Counted from the stretch's first letter, positions 20,061 through 30,728 are shown. The stretch is 56,527 nt of DNA from Saprospiraceae bacterium (GCA_020436935.1 JAGQWX010000032.1:1-56527), one strand, 5' to 3'. Made by a program: numbers and translations. Notes: generated by a model not told the origin, from the sequence alone.

Positions 20061-20516
20061 TTATTTCAACGGCGTCATTTGTGCCTGGACACACCTCCAC
20101 TTACCATCTTCCCTGATATAGGTATCTGTGTAGATGGAGGCACCTGTGTATCTCTCTCCATTTCTCTCAAGAGAATAAACACTTTTTGACCGCACCAAAG
20201 CCATATCACCAAAGATGCGGATGTCCTCATCAGTATGATAAAAAGTATCTACCCCGCTGTTTTGATAATCAGTTTCCCAATTTTTCAAATAAACTTTTCT
20301 GCCAATTATTCGTCCACTGTTTTCAATACATACGAAGTCTGAATGAATGATTTCACTGTGTGCAACTGCATTTTGAGTAATGTAGTTTAATATGAATTGA
20401 CTGTTCAATTCACTCAAGATTTCCTTATCCTCCATTGTCAATTTTATTGTTCCATTGTTCATTTGGCATCCGCTGACAAAAAGAGCTGCCACTGCCAATA
20501 ATTTCAAATATTTCAT
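20061..20516 (-). CDS. NTF2-like (DUF4440/SnoaL-type) lipoprotein
   Basis: A 151-aa protein. The N-terminus MKYLKLLAVAALFVSGC is a lipoprotein signal (Cys 17). The mature part has the NTF2-like order: a helix (ILSELNSQFILNYIT), 'HSDFVCIENSGRIIGRKVYLKNW', then strands 'IRIFGDMALVRSKSVYSL', 'TDTYIREDGKWRCVQAQMTPL'. The closing WRCVQAQ(M/V)T phrase is a hallmark of DUF4440 proteins. Enzyme or binding role unknown. It is divergent from the AraC-type gene, with about 60-115 nt between them, so the regulator may control it. Confidence 0.85.
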   Translation of the reverse strand: MKYLKLLAVAALFVSGCQMNNGTIKLTMEDKEILSELNSQFILNYITQNAVAHSEIIHSDFVCIENSGRIIGRKVYLKNWETDYQNSGVDTFYHTDEDIRIFGDMALVRSKSVYSLERNGERYTGASIYTDTYIREDGKWRCVQAQMTPLK

Positions 20517-20633
20517 TGCTATTTTAACAACAAACTTCCTATAAGTTCTGCAAAAAAAACTTCAAAATCTTGCTCTTCTTTGCCTTTCACCAAATTAAAT
20601 CAACAATTTCACCATCTTCGCTTTTATAAGATA

Positions 20634-21467
20634 ATGGCAATGAAGACAATTGACTCTACCTTAGTTTTTAAAAACCAGGATTTTGAAATAAAATCTGTCA
20701 ATATTCTATTGCCCAAAAACGAATCTTTACCAAAGGCGTATAATGAAAACTTCTGTCTCCTGATTCCAAAATCCGGTAGTGTAAGTTTTTCCCATTTCAG
20801 GCAAAACATTAATTTATTTGGAGGTTATATTTTAATGGACAAACCGGATTATGATTACACCATTACAGCGGGGAACGGAGCATTTATTGTCATTAATTTT
20901 TCAACAAAATTTTATGAGGAAATAAAGGAAAAGCATAGTCTGAGTTCATCATATTATTTTACCAAACCTGATATGTTTTCACATTTTAAACTGGAGGTAT
21001 TGTGGTCATACTACCTCACAGCATTGCTTCAAAATAAGACAACACTCGGCTTGGAAAACTTCGCATTCAACTTACTTGATGCAATGCTCCATGATGTTTC
21101 GGTCTCAAATGAAATCTTTTATGAGTTCAATTCGTATCATTATCAAATTGATATGATTCAGGCAGGAAAAGATTTTATTCATTTGAATTTTGAGGAAGAT
21201 ATATCCATTTCAGATGTCGCTGCTCAAGCCCATATGAGTCCATTTCACTTCAATAGACTTTTTAAGAAATTTACCGGACTGAGTCCATATAAATACATAC
21301 AACAACTTCGTCTCATCCATGCCAAATATTTATTGGAAAAAACCAATATGTCTATCAATGAGATAGCATTTAAGTCTGGCTTCAGCAGTTTGGAATATTT
21401 CTGCACTGCTTTTAAAAAAAATCAAACTTTCAGTCCATTTCAATTCCGAAAACGAATTATCCATTGA
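20634..21467 (+). CDS. AraC-family transcriptional regulator
   Basis: About 277 aa from the chosen ATG. The N-terminal half (about 1-165) reads as a cupin-like effector domain. The last about 100 residues carry two AraC helix-turn-helices: ISISDVAAQAHMSPFHFNRLFKKFTGLSPYKY and MSINEIAFKSGFSSLEYFCTAFKKN. An in-frame ATG at 20580 would add 18 residues; I prefer 20634 because the extension shows no domain-like sequence. The extreme C-terminus (FRKRIIH) runs into the ATCCATTGATAACCATTAAG repeat word, so the repeat supplies the stop codon. Confidence 0.9.
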   Translation: MAMKTIDSTLVFKNQDFEIKSVNILLPKNESLPKAYNENFCLLIPKSGSVSFSHFRQNINLFGGYILMDKPDYDYTITAGNGAFIVINFSTKFYEEIKEKHSLSSSYYFTKPDMFSHFKLEVLWSYYLTALLQNKTTLGLENFAFNLLDAMLHDVSVSNEIFYEFNSYHYQIDMIQAGKDFIHLNFEEDISISDVAAQAHMSPFHFNRLFKKFTGLSPYKYIQQLRLIHAKYLLEKTNMSINEIAFKSGFSSLEYFCTAFKKNQTFSPFQFRKRIIH

Positions 21468-21660
21468 TAACCATTAAGGCATTAAGGTGCATTGAGCTCC
21501 ATTAGCATCAATACAAGGCATATTGCCTAATCTAAAAGCTAATGGCTAACAGCTTCTCCTTCAATCCATTAAACAATCAAAAAAAGCTAATAGCTAATGG
21601 CTAACAGCTAAAAGCCAGAAGGCCAGAAACCTAATACCTAAAACCTAATACCTACCCCTC
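21456..21660. repeat. Composite repeat copy with AGCTAATGGCTAACAGC words
   Basis: Starts inside the last codons of the AraC gene with ATCCATTGATAACCATTAAG, then GCATTAAGGTGCATTGAGCTC, and continues as AGCTAATAGCTAATGGCTAAC and CTAATACCTAAAACCTAA words up to the M16 stop codon. No gene is seen. Confidence 0.7.
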
Positions 21661-21662
21661 AA

Positions 21663-24425
21663 TCACGGCTTCTCCTGCTTCGGCACAATCACCTTTCCAT
21701 CAGCAGAAATCTGTATCACCTCCAGCCCACTGTCTTTAAGGGTTGGCAAAACCACCTGCGCATCTCCAACCATAAACCATGATAGCTTTTCAGGCCGGAT
21801 CATTTCTTTGGATACAGCCCTTACGTCCTCAAGTTTGAGGTTTTGTACGTGCTTACTGTAGGTTTGCCAGTAATCATCCTTGAGACCAAATTTTAAAATA
21901 TTACGGGCACTATAGTTGACAGCGTCGTTGGTCTCCCATCTGCCCGACAAGCCCATGATTGTATTTTGCTTTGATTTATTGAATTCCTCCAAAGTGATGG
22001 GCTGTGGTCCTGTGATGGCATCAAACTCCTTCATGATTTCTTTAAGACTTTCACTGGTTTTATCTGTTTGCACAGGGGCATATACGAGGAATGGCCGCTG
22101 ACCCTTAGTTTCAAGAATAAAAGTGCCCGCACCATAAGACCAGTGTTTATCTTCTCTGAGATTCATATTGATCCTGCTTGTAAAGTCGCCTCCCAAAACT
22201 GCACTCATTTGTTCAATAGAGGTTTCGTCCATCTTTCCATAAGGGTTGGTGAGATATCCGGCGAGTATCAGAGACTGCTGGCTTTCAGGCTTATCAATCA
22301 GGTACAATTTCCCCTTACCATTTGCCTCTTTCACTTCTGGAATCACTTTTTTAGGAGTAGTCCCTTTCTCCCATTTTCCAAACTGCGCTTCCAACTTTTG
22401 CACAAGCTCAGGCATGCTTATATCTCCGGTTACGACGATGGTCGCATTGTTGGGTTTTATCCATTGCTTGTAATACGCACTTACATCTGAAGCCATGATG
22501 GCATTCACACTTTCTTCAGTACCGGTGCCTGAGTAAGGTATTCCATATGGATGATCTTTTCCATATAAATATTCCGGCAATACTCTGAGTGCCATAGAAA
22601 TGGGGTTTTTCATTTCATTTTGTATCCGGCTCAATTGTTCTGACTTCAATCTTTTGAATTCTGATTCCGGAAAAGATGGATTCAGGACCACGTCAGCCAT
22701 AAGCTCGAGACTTTGATCAAAGCTGGCCTTCAAAGCATTGAGATTTACATATGAATAATCCAGATCGCTGGCAGTACTTAGTGTAGCTCCAAAAAGCTGC
22801 AGACGCTCATTGATTTCGAGGCTGCTCAGGTTTTTAGTACCCTCATCCATCATGTTCATCGATAAATTTGAAAGTCCAAGTTTACCCATCATTTTATCCG
22901 TGCTGTAGCCCGCATCAAACATCATATTGGCCACGACGATTGGACTTTCTGTTCTTCTGGTCAGCACTACTTTCATACCATTTTTGAGCGTCGCTCTTTC
23001 CAAAGCAGGAAAACTGGTGGTCACGTTGGGGTCGACCTTTGGTAATTCGGAGCGGTCTGCATCTGACCCTGTAACCTCGTATGTTGGAAATGGATTACAA
23101 ATCAAGGTAAATTTTCCTTCAGAAAGCCAATCCTTTGAATACTGGTGGAGGTCATTTGCAGTTGCCGTATTCATACGTAACAGCTGAGTTTTATAATAAT
23201 CAGGTTTTCCACCAAAAACTTCATTCTCGGCCAGAATATCACTTTTGCCACCGAACCCCCCTATCCTTTCCAGACCTTTGATCAGACTTGCAAAACTTGA
23301 AGCTCTGACCCTTTTGAGTTCATCCTCCTTCACCCCGTTTTTAATCACATCATCAAGAATTTCAATGATAGCCTTCTCCACTTCCTCTACCGTCTTTCCT
23401 TGTTTTACATTGGCCTGAATCATAAAATTACCGGCAATTTCAGCTGACCAAGAAAAACAGCTGACAGAACTCGCAATTTGTTTTTCATACACCAATGCCT
23501 TGTAAAGCCTGCTGTTTTTACCACTTCCCAATATTGCTGCCAGCATTTCACCGTGAGTGCTTCCAATGCTTCCCCATTCCGGTATGTTCCAAACCATCTG
23601 TATCCTGGATTCAGGCACCTGGTCCTGATAAGTCGTCCTGGTCTCCTGTGTCCGTTTGTTGATGTTTACTCCGGGTTGACTGAGCATAGGCCCAGCCGGA
23701 ATATTGCCAAAATACTTGAGCACTTTGGCATAAGCTTCCTGAGGTGTGATATCACCGGCCATTACCACTACAGCATTCGCAGCTCCATAGTATGTTTTAA
23801 ACCAGGTATGCACATCCTCAAGACTTGCCGCATTGAGGTCTTCCATTTCACCGATGACTGTATGACCATACGGGTGGTGAGGGGGAAACATTTCTTTTTG
23901 CATGATGTCCCAGCCTTTGGAATAGGGCTGATTTTCACCTTGCCGCTTTTCATTTTGTACGACACCTCTTTGCTCATCGAGCTTGCCCTGGTCTATGGCA
24001 CCAAGTAAGTGGCCCATACGATCACTCTCAAGAAACAATACCTGGTCCAATGCGCCCACGGGTACGTTCTGGAAATAATTGGTGCGGTCTTCATTCGTTG
24101 TTCCATTGAGGTCTGTGGCACCTATGGATTCCAATGCCTGAAAATAATCCTTATTATAGTGTTCAGATCCATTGAACATCAGGTGCTCAAACAAGTGCGC
24201 AAAGCCACTTTTGCCCGCTTTCTCATTCTTAGACCCCACATGATACCATACATTGACTGCAACAATTGGTGCTTTGTGATCTTCGTGCACGACGAGTCGC
24301 AACCCGTTGGGCAGTACAAATTTGGTAAATGGAATGTCAATGTCCTCCGGATTGTATTCGGGATATTTAATTTGAGCGGTCAGCGCAGCTGTGACAAAGA
24401 GCAGTACAATGGGTAAAAGTTTCAT
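21663..24425 (-). CDS. M16-family zinc peptidase, two-domain form
   Basis: A 920-aa exported peptidase (signal peptide 1-17). The N-terminal half has the inverted zinc motif H77-L-F-E80-H81 (GFAHLFEHLMF), and the downstream glutamate in RGVVQNEKRQ. The second half repeats the M16 fold without the zinc motif (TLKNGMKVVLTRRTESPIVVANMMFDAG), as in two-domain pitrilysin-like proteins where that half closes the chamber. It probably degrades peptides in the periplasm. Conserved R/Y signature near the second half: SYGAGTFI. It stands alone between repeat-rich gaps. Confidence 0.93.
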   Translation of the reverse strand: MKLLPIVLLFVTAALTAQIKYPEYNPEDIDIPFTKFVLPNGLRLVVHEDHKAPIVAVNVWYHVGSKNEKAGKSGFAHLFEHLMFNGSEHYNKDYFQALESIGATDLNGTTNEDRTNYFQNVPVGALDQVLFLESDRMGHLLGAIDQGKLDEQRGVVQNEKRQGENQPYSKGWDIMQKEMFPPHHPYGHTVIGEMEDLNAASLEDVHTWFKTYYGAANAVVVMAGDITPQEAYAKVLKYFGNIPAGPMLSQPGVNINKRTQETRTTYQDQVPESRIQMVWNIPEWGSIGSTHGEMLAAILGSGKNSRLYKALVYEKQIASSVSCFSWSAEIAGNFMIQANVKQGKTVEEVEKAIIEILDDVIKNGVKEDELKRVRASSFASLIKGLERIGGFGGKSDILAENEVFGGKPDYYKTQLLRMNTATANDLHQYSKDWLSEGKFTLICNPFPTYEVTGSDADRSELPKVDPNVTTSFPALERATLKNGMKVVLTRRTESPIVVANMMFDAGYSTDKMMGKLGLSNLSMNMMDEGTKNLSSLEINERLQLFGATLSTASDLDYSYVNLNALKASFDQSLELMADVVLNPSFPESEFKRLKSEQLSRIQNEMKNPISMALRVLPEYLYGKDHPYGIPYSGTGTEESVNAIMASDVSAYYKQWIKPNNATIVVTGDISMPELVQKLEAQFGKWEKGTTPKKVIPEVKEANGKGKLYLIDKPESQQSLILAGYLTNPYGKMDETSIEQMSAVLGGDFTSRINMNLREDKHWSYGAGTFILETKGQRPFLVYAPVQTDKTSESLKEIMKEFDAITGPQPITLEEFNKSKQNTIMGLSGRWETNDAVNYSARNILKFGLKDDYWQTYSKHVQNLKLEDVRAVSKEMIRPEKLSWFMVGDAQVVLPTLKDSGLEVIQISADGKVIVPKQEKP

Positions 24426-25315
24426 TTTATTTGGTTTTGAATGGTATGAAAGGATGTTTATTCAGATGAATAATTGGCATATCCCTGACAAGATAAAATT
24501 TAGAATAAATACTATCGATGAATATCGACAAGAATGCTGAAACAGGATATAAAACTTATTATTCGGTAGATGGCAGCACCAAATTGCGGTCAATTTTAAA
24601 TTTGAGAATTGAAATTTGAAATTTGAAATCTTGATGAGCTTTTCTGTGGATCGCTATATCTAACACCTAACCTAATCCCAATTTTTATTTCTCGCAGAGG
24701 CGCAAAGGAATGGTAAGAATAGACGTCGCAAAGGCTTCATAGTAGGTCGAATTATTCTTTGAGTACCATTATGGCATGAATTATAAATCCTAAATTTAAT
24801 GACCAGTCAACTCTGTCTTTAACTTTTAACCTTTAACCGATAACAAAATTTACCATTAAGGCATTAAGAAGAATTAAGACCACTGTGTAACATTTAAGGT
24901 AAATTACAAAAGCTAACAGCTAATGCCTAATAGCTAGCAGCTAGAAAGCTAACCGTCAGCACTCTAACACCTAAAACCTAATCCCTCTTTTTAATACTCG
25001 CAGAAGCGCAAAGGAGGGTTGGAGAATAAGTACGCAAATGCTTCTGAATAGGCTAATTATCCATTGAGAACCATTAGGGCATTAAGGTGCATTTAGCTCC
25101 ATTAGAATCAATAAAAGACATATTTCGTGATCTAAAAGCTAAAAGCCAGCACTCTAAAACCTAAACCCTAAAACCTAATCCCTCAATAGCCAGCAGCTAA
25201 CAACTTCTCCTTCAATCCATTAAACAATCAATAAAAGCTAATAGCTAATAGCTAATAGCTAATAGCTTACCGCCGGCACTCTAACACCTAATCCCTAAAA
25301 CCTTACACCTAACGG
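24426..25315. repeat. 890-nt repeat-filled gap
   Basis: No gene is seen. Two copies of the TCTCGCAGAGGCGCAAAGG core (about 24690 and, shorter, 24997), each followed by CGCAAAGGCTTC-like words; CTTTAACTTTTAACCTTTAA (24820); ATCCATTGAGAACCATTAG (25058); AGCTAATAGCTAATAGCTAA (25235-25268); CTAAAACCTAATCCCT words at 24965, 25150 and 25290. The order of words is the same as at 19797-19930, so this is one composite family rather than random low complexity. Confidence 0.75.
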
Positions 25316-27091
25316 TCATCTGAATTCATCAACCCTTACATTATCTATCAAATACAGCTTATCAGAATAGGCACTCCAGACCAAAGCTTCAAGCTTATTG
25401 AAAGGTTCATCGGGTTTTTTGACATCCAGATATAGTTTCTGAATTTTACATTCACTCAAAATTCTGCTGGTTCTGAAAAAACTCCGCTTTACCAAGTGGT
25501 CATCCATTTTTATTTGAACGACCATTTGAGGCATTTTCCATAAATCACCTTCCCTTTTCTCTGTGTAAAAATCAGCGCTAACCCTCAACCAGTTGTTTTC
25601 GTTTTTCTGAATTTCACAAACAATGGGTTGGGAAAACTCTAAATTGGAATTGATGGCATCACATACACTATTGTTGAGGTAAAATCCCTTGGCAGCGACA
25701 ATGGAGTCATTTTCAAAATTTTCAAATTTGAGCACATTCACCGCTTGTCTTTCGCCGATAAATATTTCATCAGCGTCATAGAGCTTTTTGTATTCAAGAG
25801 GTACCCGCCACCTTAAGAAGGTATGTTTGAAATAAGCCTTTGTAGAGTTATACGCGTCATAATATGCCCCTCTGTGTACCCCATGTGTCCACCACAGATT
25901 GTAGTAAAAACAAAATATAATCAGGAAACCTAGCGCCCATTTGAGCACTTTTTGCTTCAATAACTTTTCAAATGCAAAACCCAGAAAAATTCCCAGTACG
26001 GCATAAGATTGTACCATAGCTCTTGCCCCATAAAGCCAATAATCCCATGCAGTAACAACATATAAATAAATTGTTACATATATCAACATTGCCACACTGC
26101 CTTCTTTCCTACTTTTAATAGCCCACATGAGTCCAAAAGGTACCAGGAAAAACAAAGGATTATACAACAACCAGCCAACTTCATAGCTGAAAAGATATTT
26201 ATAGACGTGAGGTGACAGAAAAGAAAAACCCTGGTCCTGGTAGGCGTAAATCAGCCAGTCACCGCCTATTAGCTTATAATACAACAGCTGAAAAAAGCCG
26301 AAAGCAAATACGATGCCGCCCACCAATAAAACGTGCCTCCATTGTTTTGCCAAATCCGTGAACCAGGCTTTCCATCCACCCCCTCTATTAAGATCAAAAT
26401 TCCAAAAGAGTGGTATCAGTGCTGAAACAATTTCTGTTGGTCTGGTCAGAATTGAAATGCCCAAACTCAAGCCAATGAATAAAATGTATTTTAATTTTCG
26501 CTCCTGATTGTATTTAATGGTGTTGTAAATCAGAAAGGCATTCCATGTAAATAAATAATTGTGGGTCATTGCATTTTCGATGGAAGAAAAGCTCAGATAA
26601 TTTGTGCCCAGATACACAGAAATCAAAACCAGCGAACTCAATTTCTCACTAAAATAGTTCAAGAGTATTTTTCTCAAGAACCAAAGTCCGAATAAGGCAA
26701 ATAAAAAACTTTCGAGATGTATGGCAAATTGATAAGGCAAAGAAAAGCCGTCGGCCGAAAACCCTAAAATGGGCGCAATGAAGTGGGCTATTAGAAAAAA
26801 AGGCAAAAATTGCAATGCCATACCCATCGGGTACTTCATGACCATATTTCCATTTTCATATTCAAAAGCCTGATAAAAGTGTGAAGTGTTTTGGTATTTG
26901 TCAAGGATGTCCTGACTGAAAGCCAAAAGCTCCAAATCATCGTAAATAAAAGTTGCCGGCAAGTACCAATAATACCCGGCAGTGTCCCAGCTCAAAGTGG
27001 CTTCTGTCCCCGATAATTTCCACTTGGGAAAATAAAGGAATGAGGCGATGCATACCAAAAAATAAATGAAGTACAGGGTTCGTCTACTCAT
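25316..27091 (-). CDS. Polytopic membrane glycosyltransferase-like protein (PMT/GT39-like)
   Basis: A 591-aa protein with an N-terminal membrane segment, then the phrase LSWDTAGYYWYLPATFIYDD, whose acidic residue before an aromatic run is the place of the catalytic Asp in GT-C enzymes. About ten further hydrophobic segments follow to residue about 410. A soluble beta-rich C-terminal domain of about 180 aa (from VPLEYKKLYDADEIF) ends the chain. The family assignment rests on layout and this motif only. It could transfer sugars to lipid or protein outside the inner membrane. Confidence 0.7.
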   Translation of the reverse strand: MSRRTLYFIYFLVCIASFLYFPKWKLSGTEATLSWDTAGYYWYLPATFIYDDLELLAFSQDILDKYQNTSHFYQAFEYENGNMVMKYPMGMALQFLPFFLIAHFIAPILGFSADGFSLPYQFAIHLESFLFALFGLWFLRKILLNYFSEKLSSLVLISVYLGTNYLSFSSIENAMTHNYLFTWNAFLIYNTIKYNQERKLKYILFIGLSLGISILTRPTEIVSALIPLFWNFDLNRGGGWKAWFTDLAKQWRHVLLVGGIVFAFGFFQLLYYKLIGGDWLIYAYQDQGFSFLSPHVYKYLFSYEVGWLLYNPLFFLVPFGLMWAIKSRKEGSVAMLIYVTIYLYVVTAWDYWLYGARAMVQSYAVLGIFLGFAFEKLLKQKVLKWALGFLIIFCFYYNLWWTHGVHRGAYYDAYNSTKAYFKHTFLRWRVPLEYKKLYDADEIFIGERQAVNVLKFENFENDSIVAAKGFYLNNSVCDAINSNLEFSQPIVCEIQKNENNWLRVSADFYTEKREGDLWKMPQMVVQIKMDDHLVKRSFFRTSRILSECKIQKLYLDVKKPDEPFNKLEALVWSAYSDKLYLIDNVRVDEFR

Positions 27092-27243
27092 ACAAAATGC
27101 ATATCAACCATTTAAAAACTTTCATATTTTTAATCTTCTTGATTACTTTTCGAAATCACATTCGATATTTTGTGAAGTAGAGAAAAAGTCAGCTTTCTAT
27201 ACTGCTCGGAATATGGTATGTCCATTTTGCATGTGATGAAAAA

Positions 27244-27366
27244 ATGAATCATATAAAGGCTCAAAACACGGCTGGAGTGGTTCCTCCAGCGAGTATTTGA
27301 AACGAAGATATGGTTCATTTTAGCAGCATGGAAGTGGACAATTCGATTTCCGAGCAGTATATCATC
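27244..27366. repeat. Dispersed element with hairpin, copy A
   Basis: GCTGGAG and CTCCAGC form a perfect 7-bp stem with a 6-nt loop (about 27270-27289). The following stretch (AACGAAGATAT..., ATTTCCGAGCAGTAT) matches, with gaps, the non-coding stretch 30901-30990 upstream of the sigma gene (AACGCAGATAT..., ATTTCCGATAAGTAT). The open frame 27130-27453 on the minus strand covers this element and is not counted as a gene. The rest of 27092-27554 shows nothing. Confidence 0.5.
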
Positions 27367-27554
27367 ACAAATGAAATTAGGGCCATCTCCATTTTTTATT
27401 TGTAAAAATAAATATTTGACAGGATTTTTACGGTTTTGAGTGGCAGCCATCAATCCTAAATTTTAAAAACAAGGATGGAGAAAAAATCTATTTTTATTAC
27501 TAAAAACCTCATAAAAAGAGCCTTAATATTGATCATTATCCCAATCATGCATTT

Positions 27555-30500
27555 ATGAAAATTTCCATTTTGAACAAATTTAAAATCCATAATAACAAAA
27601 TGCTTAGGGTGGCCTATTTTGTATTAACTCTGGTCGCTGTCACAAGCACAATCTGCGCTCAAAGAAATTTGATAGAATACGGTAATGACCTATATCTCAA
27701 TTATAAAAGAGACAGCGCCTTAATCATAGCGGAAAAAGCAATCTTAATTTACAAGGACATTCCGGATTCACTGATCATGGCGCACCGGCTCAAAAACAAA
27801 GTAATTTCTGTTCAGAAATCCACAAAAGATGCAGTCGATTATGCTGCATATGTTGTAAATCTGGCGAGCCAAATATTGGATACCACAAGTTATCAATACC
27901 TTTTAACGCTAAAGCAATACGCTGGCCATCTTACAAGGAATTATGAATACAATTCAGCCCATGAGGTTTATGAGAGGTTACTCAAACTTTATCCTGAAAA
28001 AAACGATACCCTGGGATTCAGGGCAGAAATCGCTTCTGAATATGCCACCAGTTTATTCTTCAATCGACAGTTTGACGAATCTAAATATTATGGCAAATAT
28101 GCTTTGGCGCTCACAGAAAAAATTGATACACCAGATCTGCAATTATTGTTTACCGCAAACAGAAGTCTCAGCATTGCCTATCAATATCTGGCGAAAAACG
28201 ATTCTTCTTTGATTTATGCTCTGGAAACCAAAAAGGTAGCTGAAAAACTCTACCCAAGAGATCACCCCAATATCGGCATAGTTTATAACGATCTTAATGG
28301 CATTTACAGTCAACTTGGAGACAGGGCAAAACAATACGAATCTTTGAGAAAAGCTGAAGAAATATTAACGGCCGATTATCAAAAAACCGGTGTAAGCAGA
28401 TATCTGAGTGTCATTTCCACCAATTTGGGATTGTTTTATTACAATCAGGGAGAAATGGGATTGGCCATGGAGTACGGAAAAAAAGGGCTTCAACTGGGCT
28501 ACAAGGACAACAACAAATACGGCACCAACCACCTGATACCATTCATGTCACTGGCAGACATTACTTTATTTCTTGGGAATGCCGATGAAGCACTGGCTTA
28601 TGTCGATACCATATTTCAGGTCCATCTGAAGGAAGATCCGGGAAATGCAGCCCAGTTTGCTTACATGCACGCATGGTATGCAAAAATATACAATGCCAAA
28701 TCTGACCATAAAAAAGCCAAAGAGTATGCACAAAAATCCCAGGCATATTATCGCCGCGAAAATGAAATGAATACCAAGCCTGCCTATGCTGCGATGCGGG
28801 CACTTATGGATGCTGAGCATGGTTTGGGCAATCACCAGACCGCATATGGATATGTGCATGAGATCAGCGCCATAGTTGATTCCGCTTACGGAAAAATGCA
28901 CGAAGAACACCTCATCAATTGCACTTATTTTGCATCAGAACTGATCGACTTAGGACAATATGATGAAGCCTGGGACTATTTACAGGATGGTATGGACCGC
29001 TACAGAAGCACCAGTGATAAAAATCTTTTTAAAGGATTACCCTATTCTGCCAATGTGCTTTTTACTGCCCAGACGGCCAGCAGAATCATCAAAGAACAGA
29101 TATGTTCAGGATCAAAAGATCTGGAGGTTATGAAGTCTTTCATTCTTGATTTTGAAGCCTATTATGTAAACATCATCAATGCCTTCAGAAGTGAACTTTC
29201 CTTGCTTTCTCACGGGAATACTATTCGTCAAATTTATTTAAATGCGTGGCAGGCATATCACTGCAATGGCAATGATAAAAACGATGCTGAAGCCGTCTTG
29301 CTTCTTGAAAAAAGCAGATCTCAGCTTTTGAGATTGATCACCAGCAGCAGATTGATCAATCAATCATTTCTATCCAAAGAGGATCAAAAGCAATACCAGG
29401 AATTTGAAAACAAAATCAGTGAACTGAATGCATTAAGTTTTGCTGATAATGAGGGTACCGGCGATATTTCTGCCCTAAGCATTCAATTGGATTCTTTTAA
29501 TCTATTCAAAACCAAACTCAGGTCAAAGTATAAAAACTACGAAAGATCCTTTTCTGAGACGTTCAATCCTTCCTGGGAAAACATAAGAAAGGTATTGTCA
29601 AAAGACGAGGCCATGATTGCATACTTTGCCCAGGATTCACTGCTCATCGTTCATGTTATAGAACCCGATGGAAAAGTAAGCTGGGACAGGCTTGATTTTT
29701 CACAGGTGGAGCAATTATTGGAGCGCTCAGAATGGGCAAGGAAAGATCAGAAAAAGGCCAATGAATTGTACAAAATCCTTTTACCTGCAAGTGCAAAAAA
29801 ATATGAAAAGCTGCTCATCATTCCTGACGCAAGCTTATACTATCTCAATTTTGAAATTCTTAAAGATGATGAAGGAAAATATCTTTTGGAAAGCAAACAA
29901 ATCAGGTATGGCCTCAGTGCTGCTTTGCTTGCCAGCTTTCAAAAAGTAAAAGAACGCCCCTACAAAAATAATTTTCTGGCATTTGCCCCGGGATTTACAG
30001 AGAAGGTAAAAAACGACTACCTGCAATCGTCCCCGCTGATCAAAGATACCTTATACCTACAAACCCTTCAACAGCCATTCATGCTTCGACTGCTGGAAGG
30101 TTTGAAAGCGGTGAAATATTCCCAATACTTCACCGAAGGTTTGGCGACAGAATCCAATTATAATAAAACCTCAGATTTATACAACATCATCCACTTCGGC
30201 ACCCACGGCATTGTGGATGACAGGAGTCCCATGTTTTCAAAACTTGTCCTGGCAAAAGACAGCGTTTCTGATGGCTATCTGCATACTTATGAAATTTTCA
30301 ACAAACCCGTGAATGCCGATTTGGTGGTCTTATCGGCGTGCGAAACAGGTGTAGGCATGATCAACCGGGGTGAAGGCATCATGAGCATGGCCTATGGCTT
30401 CATGTATGCGGGCGCTCCCAGCATTGTGATGTCATTGTGGGATATTGACGAACAATCCTCGGCTCAGATCATTTCGCATTTTTATACCTACCTGCAGGAA

Positions 30501-30728
30501 GGGAAATCAAAATCGGAAGCACTTAGATTGGCAAAGCTGGATTATTTGTCAGAAGCACCTGCATCACTCAAAGATCCGTATTATTGGGCAGGTCTGGTCT
30601 TCACCGGAGAAGATGGACCAATTGTTTTTGTAAAACCCTGGTGGCAGCAATGGCCATACCTTTTGGCACTTGGCTTAATTTTATTTGTTTTATTTATGGC
30701 ATTTCGAAAAAAAATTGGCACGAATTGA
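27555..30728 (+). CDS. TPR-CHAT protein (caspase-like), periplasmic and membrane-anchored
   Basis: A 1057-aa protein. The N-terminus has a signal peptide (best at MLRVAYFVLTLVAVTSTICA, residue 16, so the ATG at 27600 is a strong alternative start). Residues about 45-500 are TPR helices. Residues about 660-1020 are a CHAT domain with the likely dyad H884 (IHFGTHG) and C929 (LSACETGVG). A final membrane helix (about 1035-1051) is followed by a short basic tail (FRKKIGTN). This places TPR and CHAT outside the inner membrane. CHAT proteases are caspase/separase relatives that cut specific partner proteins. A sigma factor and an anti-sigma-like protein follow on the same strand. Confidence 0.93.
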   Translation: MKISILNKFKIHNNKMLRVAYFVLTLVAVTSTICAQRNLIEYGNDLYLNYKRDSALIIAEKAILIYKDIPDSLIMAHRLKNKVISVQKSTKDAVDYAAYVVNLASQILDTTSYQYLLTLKQYAGHLTRNYEYNSAHEVYERLLKLYPEKNDTLGFRAEIASEYATSLFFNRQFDESKYYGKYALALTEKIDTPDLQLLFTANRSLSIAYQYLAKNDSSLIYALETKKVAEKLYPRDHPNIGIVYNDLNGIYSQLGDRAKQYESLRKAEEILTADYQKTGVSRYLSVISTNLGLFYYNQGEMGLAMEYGKKGLQLGYKDNNKYGTNHLIPFMSLADITLFLGNADEALAYVDTIFQVHLKEDPGNAAQFAYMHAWYAKIYNAKSDHKKAKEYAQKSQAYYRRENEMNTKPAYAAMRALMDAEHGLGNHQTAYGYVHEISAIVDSAYGKMHEEHLINCTYFASELIDLGQYDEAWDYLQDGMDRYRSTSDKNLFKGLPYSANVLFTAQTASRIIKEQICSGSKDLEVMKSFILDFEAYYVNIINAFRSELSLLSHGNTIRQIYLNAWQAYHCNGNDKNDAEAVLLLEKSRSQLLRLITSSRLINQSFLSKEDQKQYQEFENKISELNALSFADNEGTGDISALSIQLDSFNLFKTKLRSKYKNYERSFSETFNPSWENIRKVLSKDEAMIAYFAQDSLLIVHVIEPDGKVSWDRLDFSQVEQLLERSEWARKDQKKANELYKILLPASAKKYEKLLIIPDASLYYLNFEILKDDEGKYLLESKQIRYGLSAALLASFQKVKERPYKNNFLAFAPGFTEKVKNDYLQSSPLIKDTLYLQTLQQPFMLRLLEGLKAVKYSQYFTEGLATESNYNKTSDLYNIIHFGTHGIVDDRSPMFSKLVLAKDSVSDGYLHTYEIFNKPVNADLVVLSACETGVGMINRGEGIMSMAYGFMYAGAPSIVMSLWDIDEQSSAQIISHFYTYLQEGKSKSEALRLAKLDYLSEAPASLKDPYYWAGLVFTGEDGPIVFVKPWWQQWPYLLALGLILFVLFMAFRKKIGTN

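Noticed and set aside
27130-27453. 107-codon open frame on the minus strand
   Set aside because: It covers a hairpin and an element that occurs again in a clearly non-coding place (about 30900-30990); no domain-like sequence.
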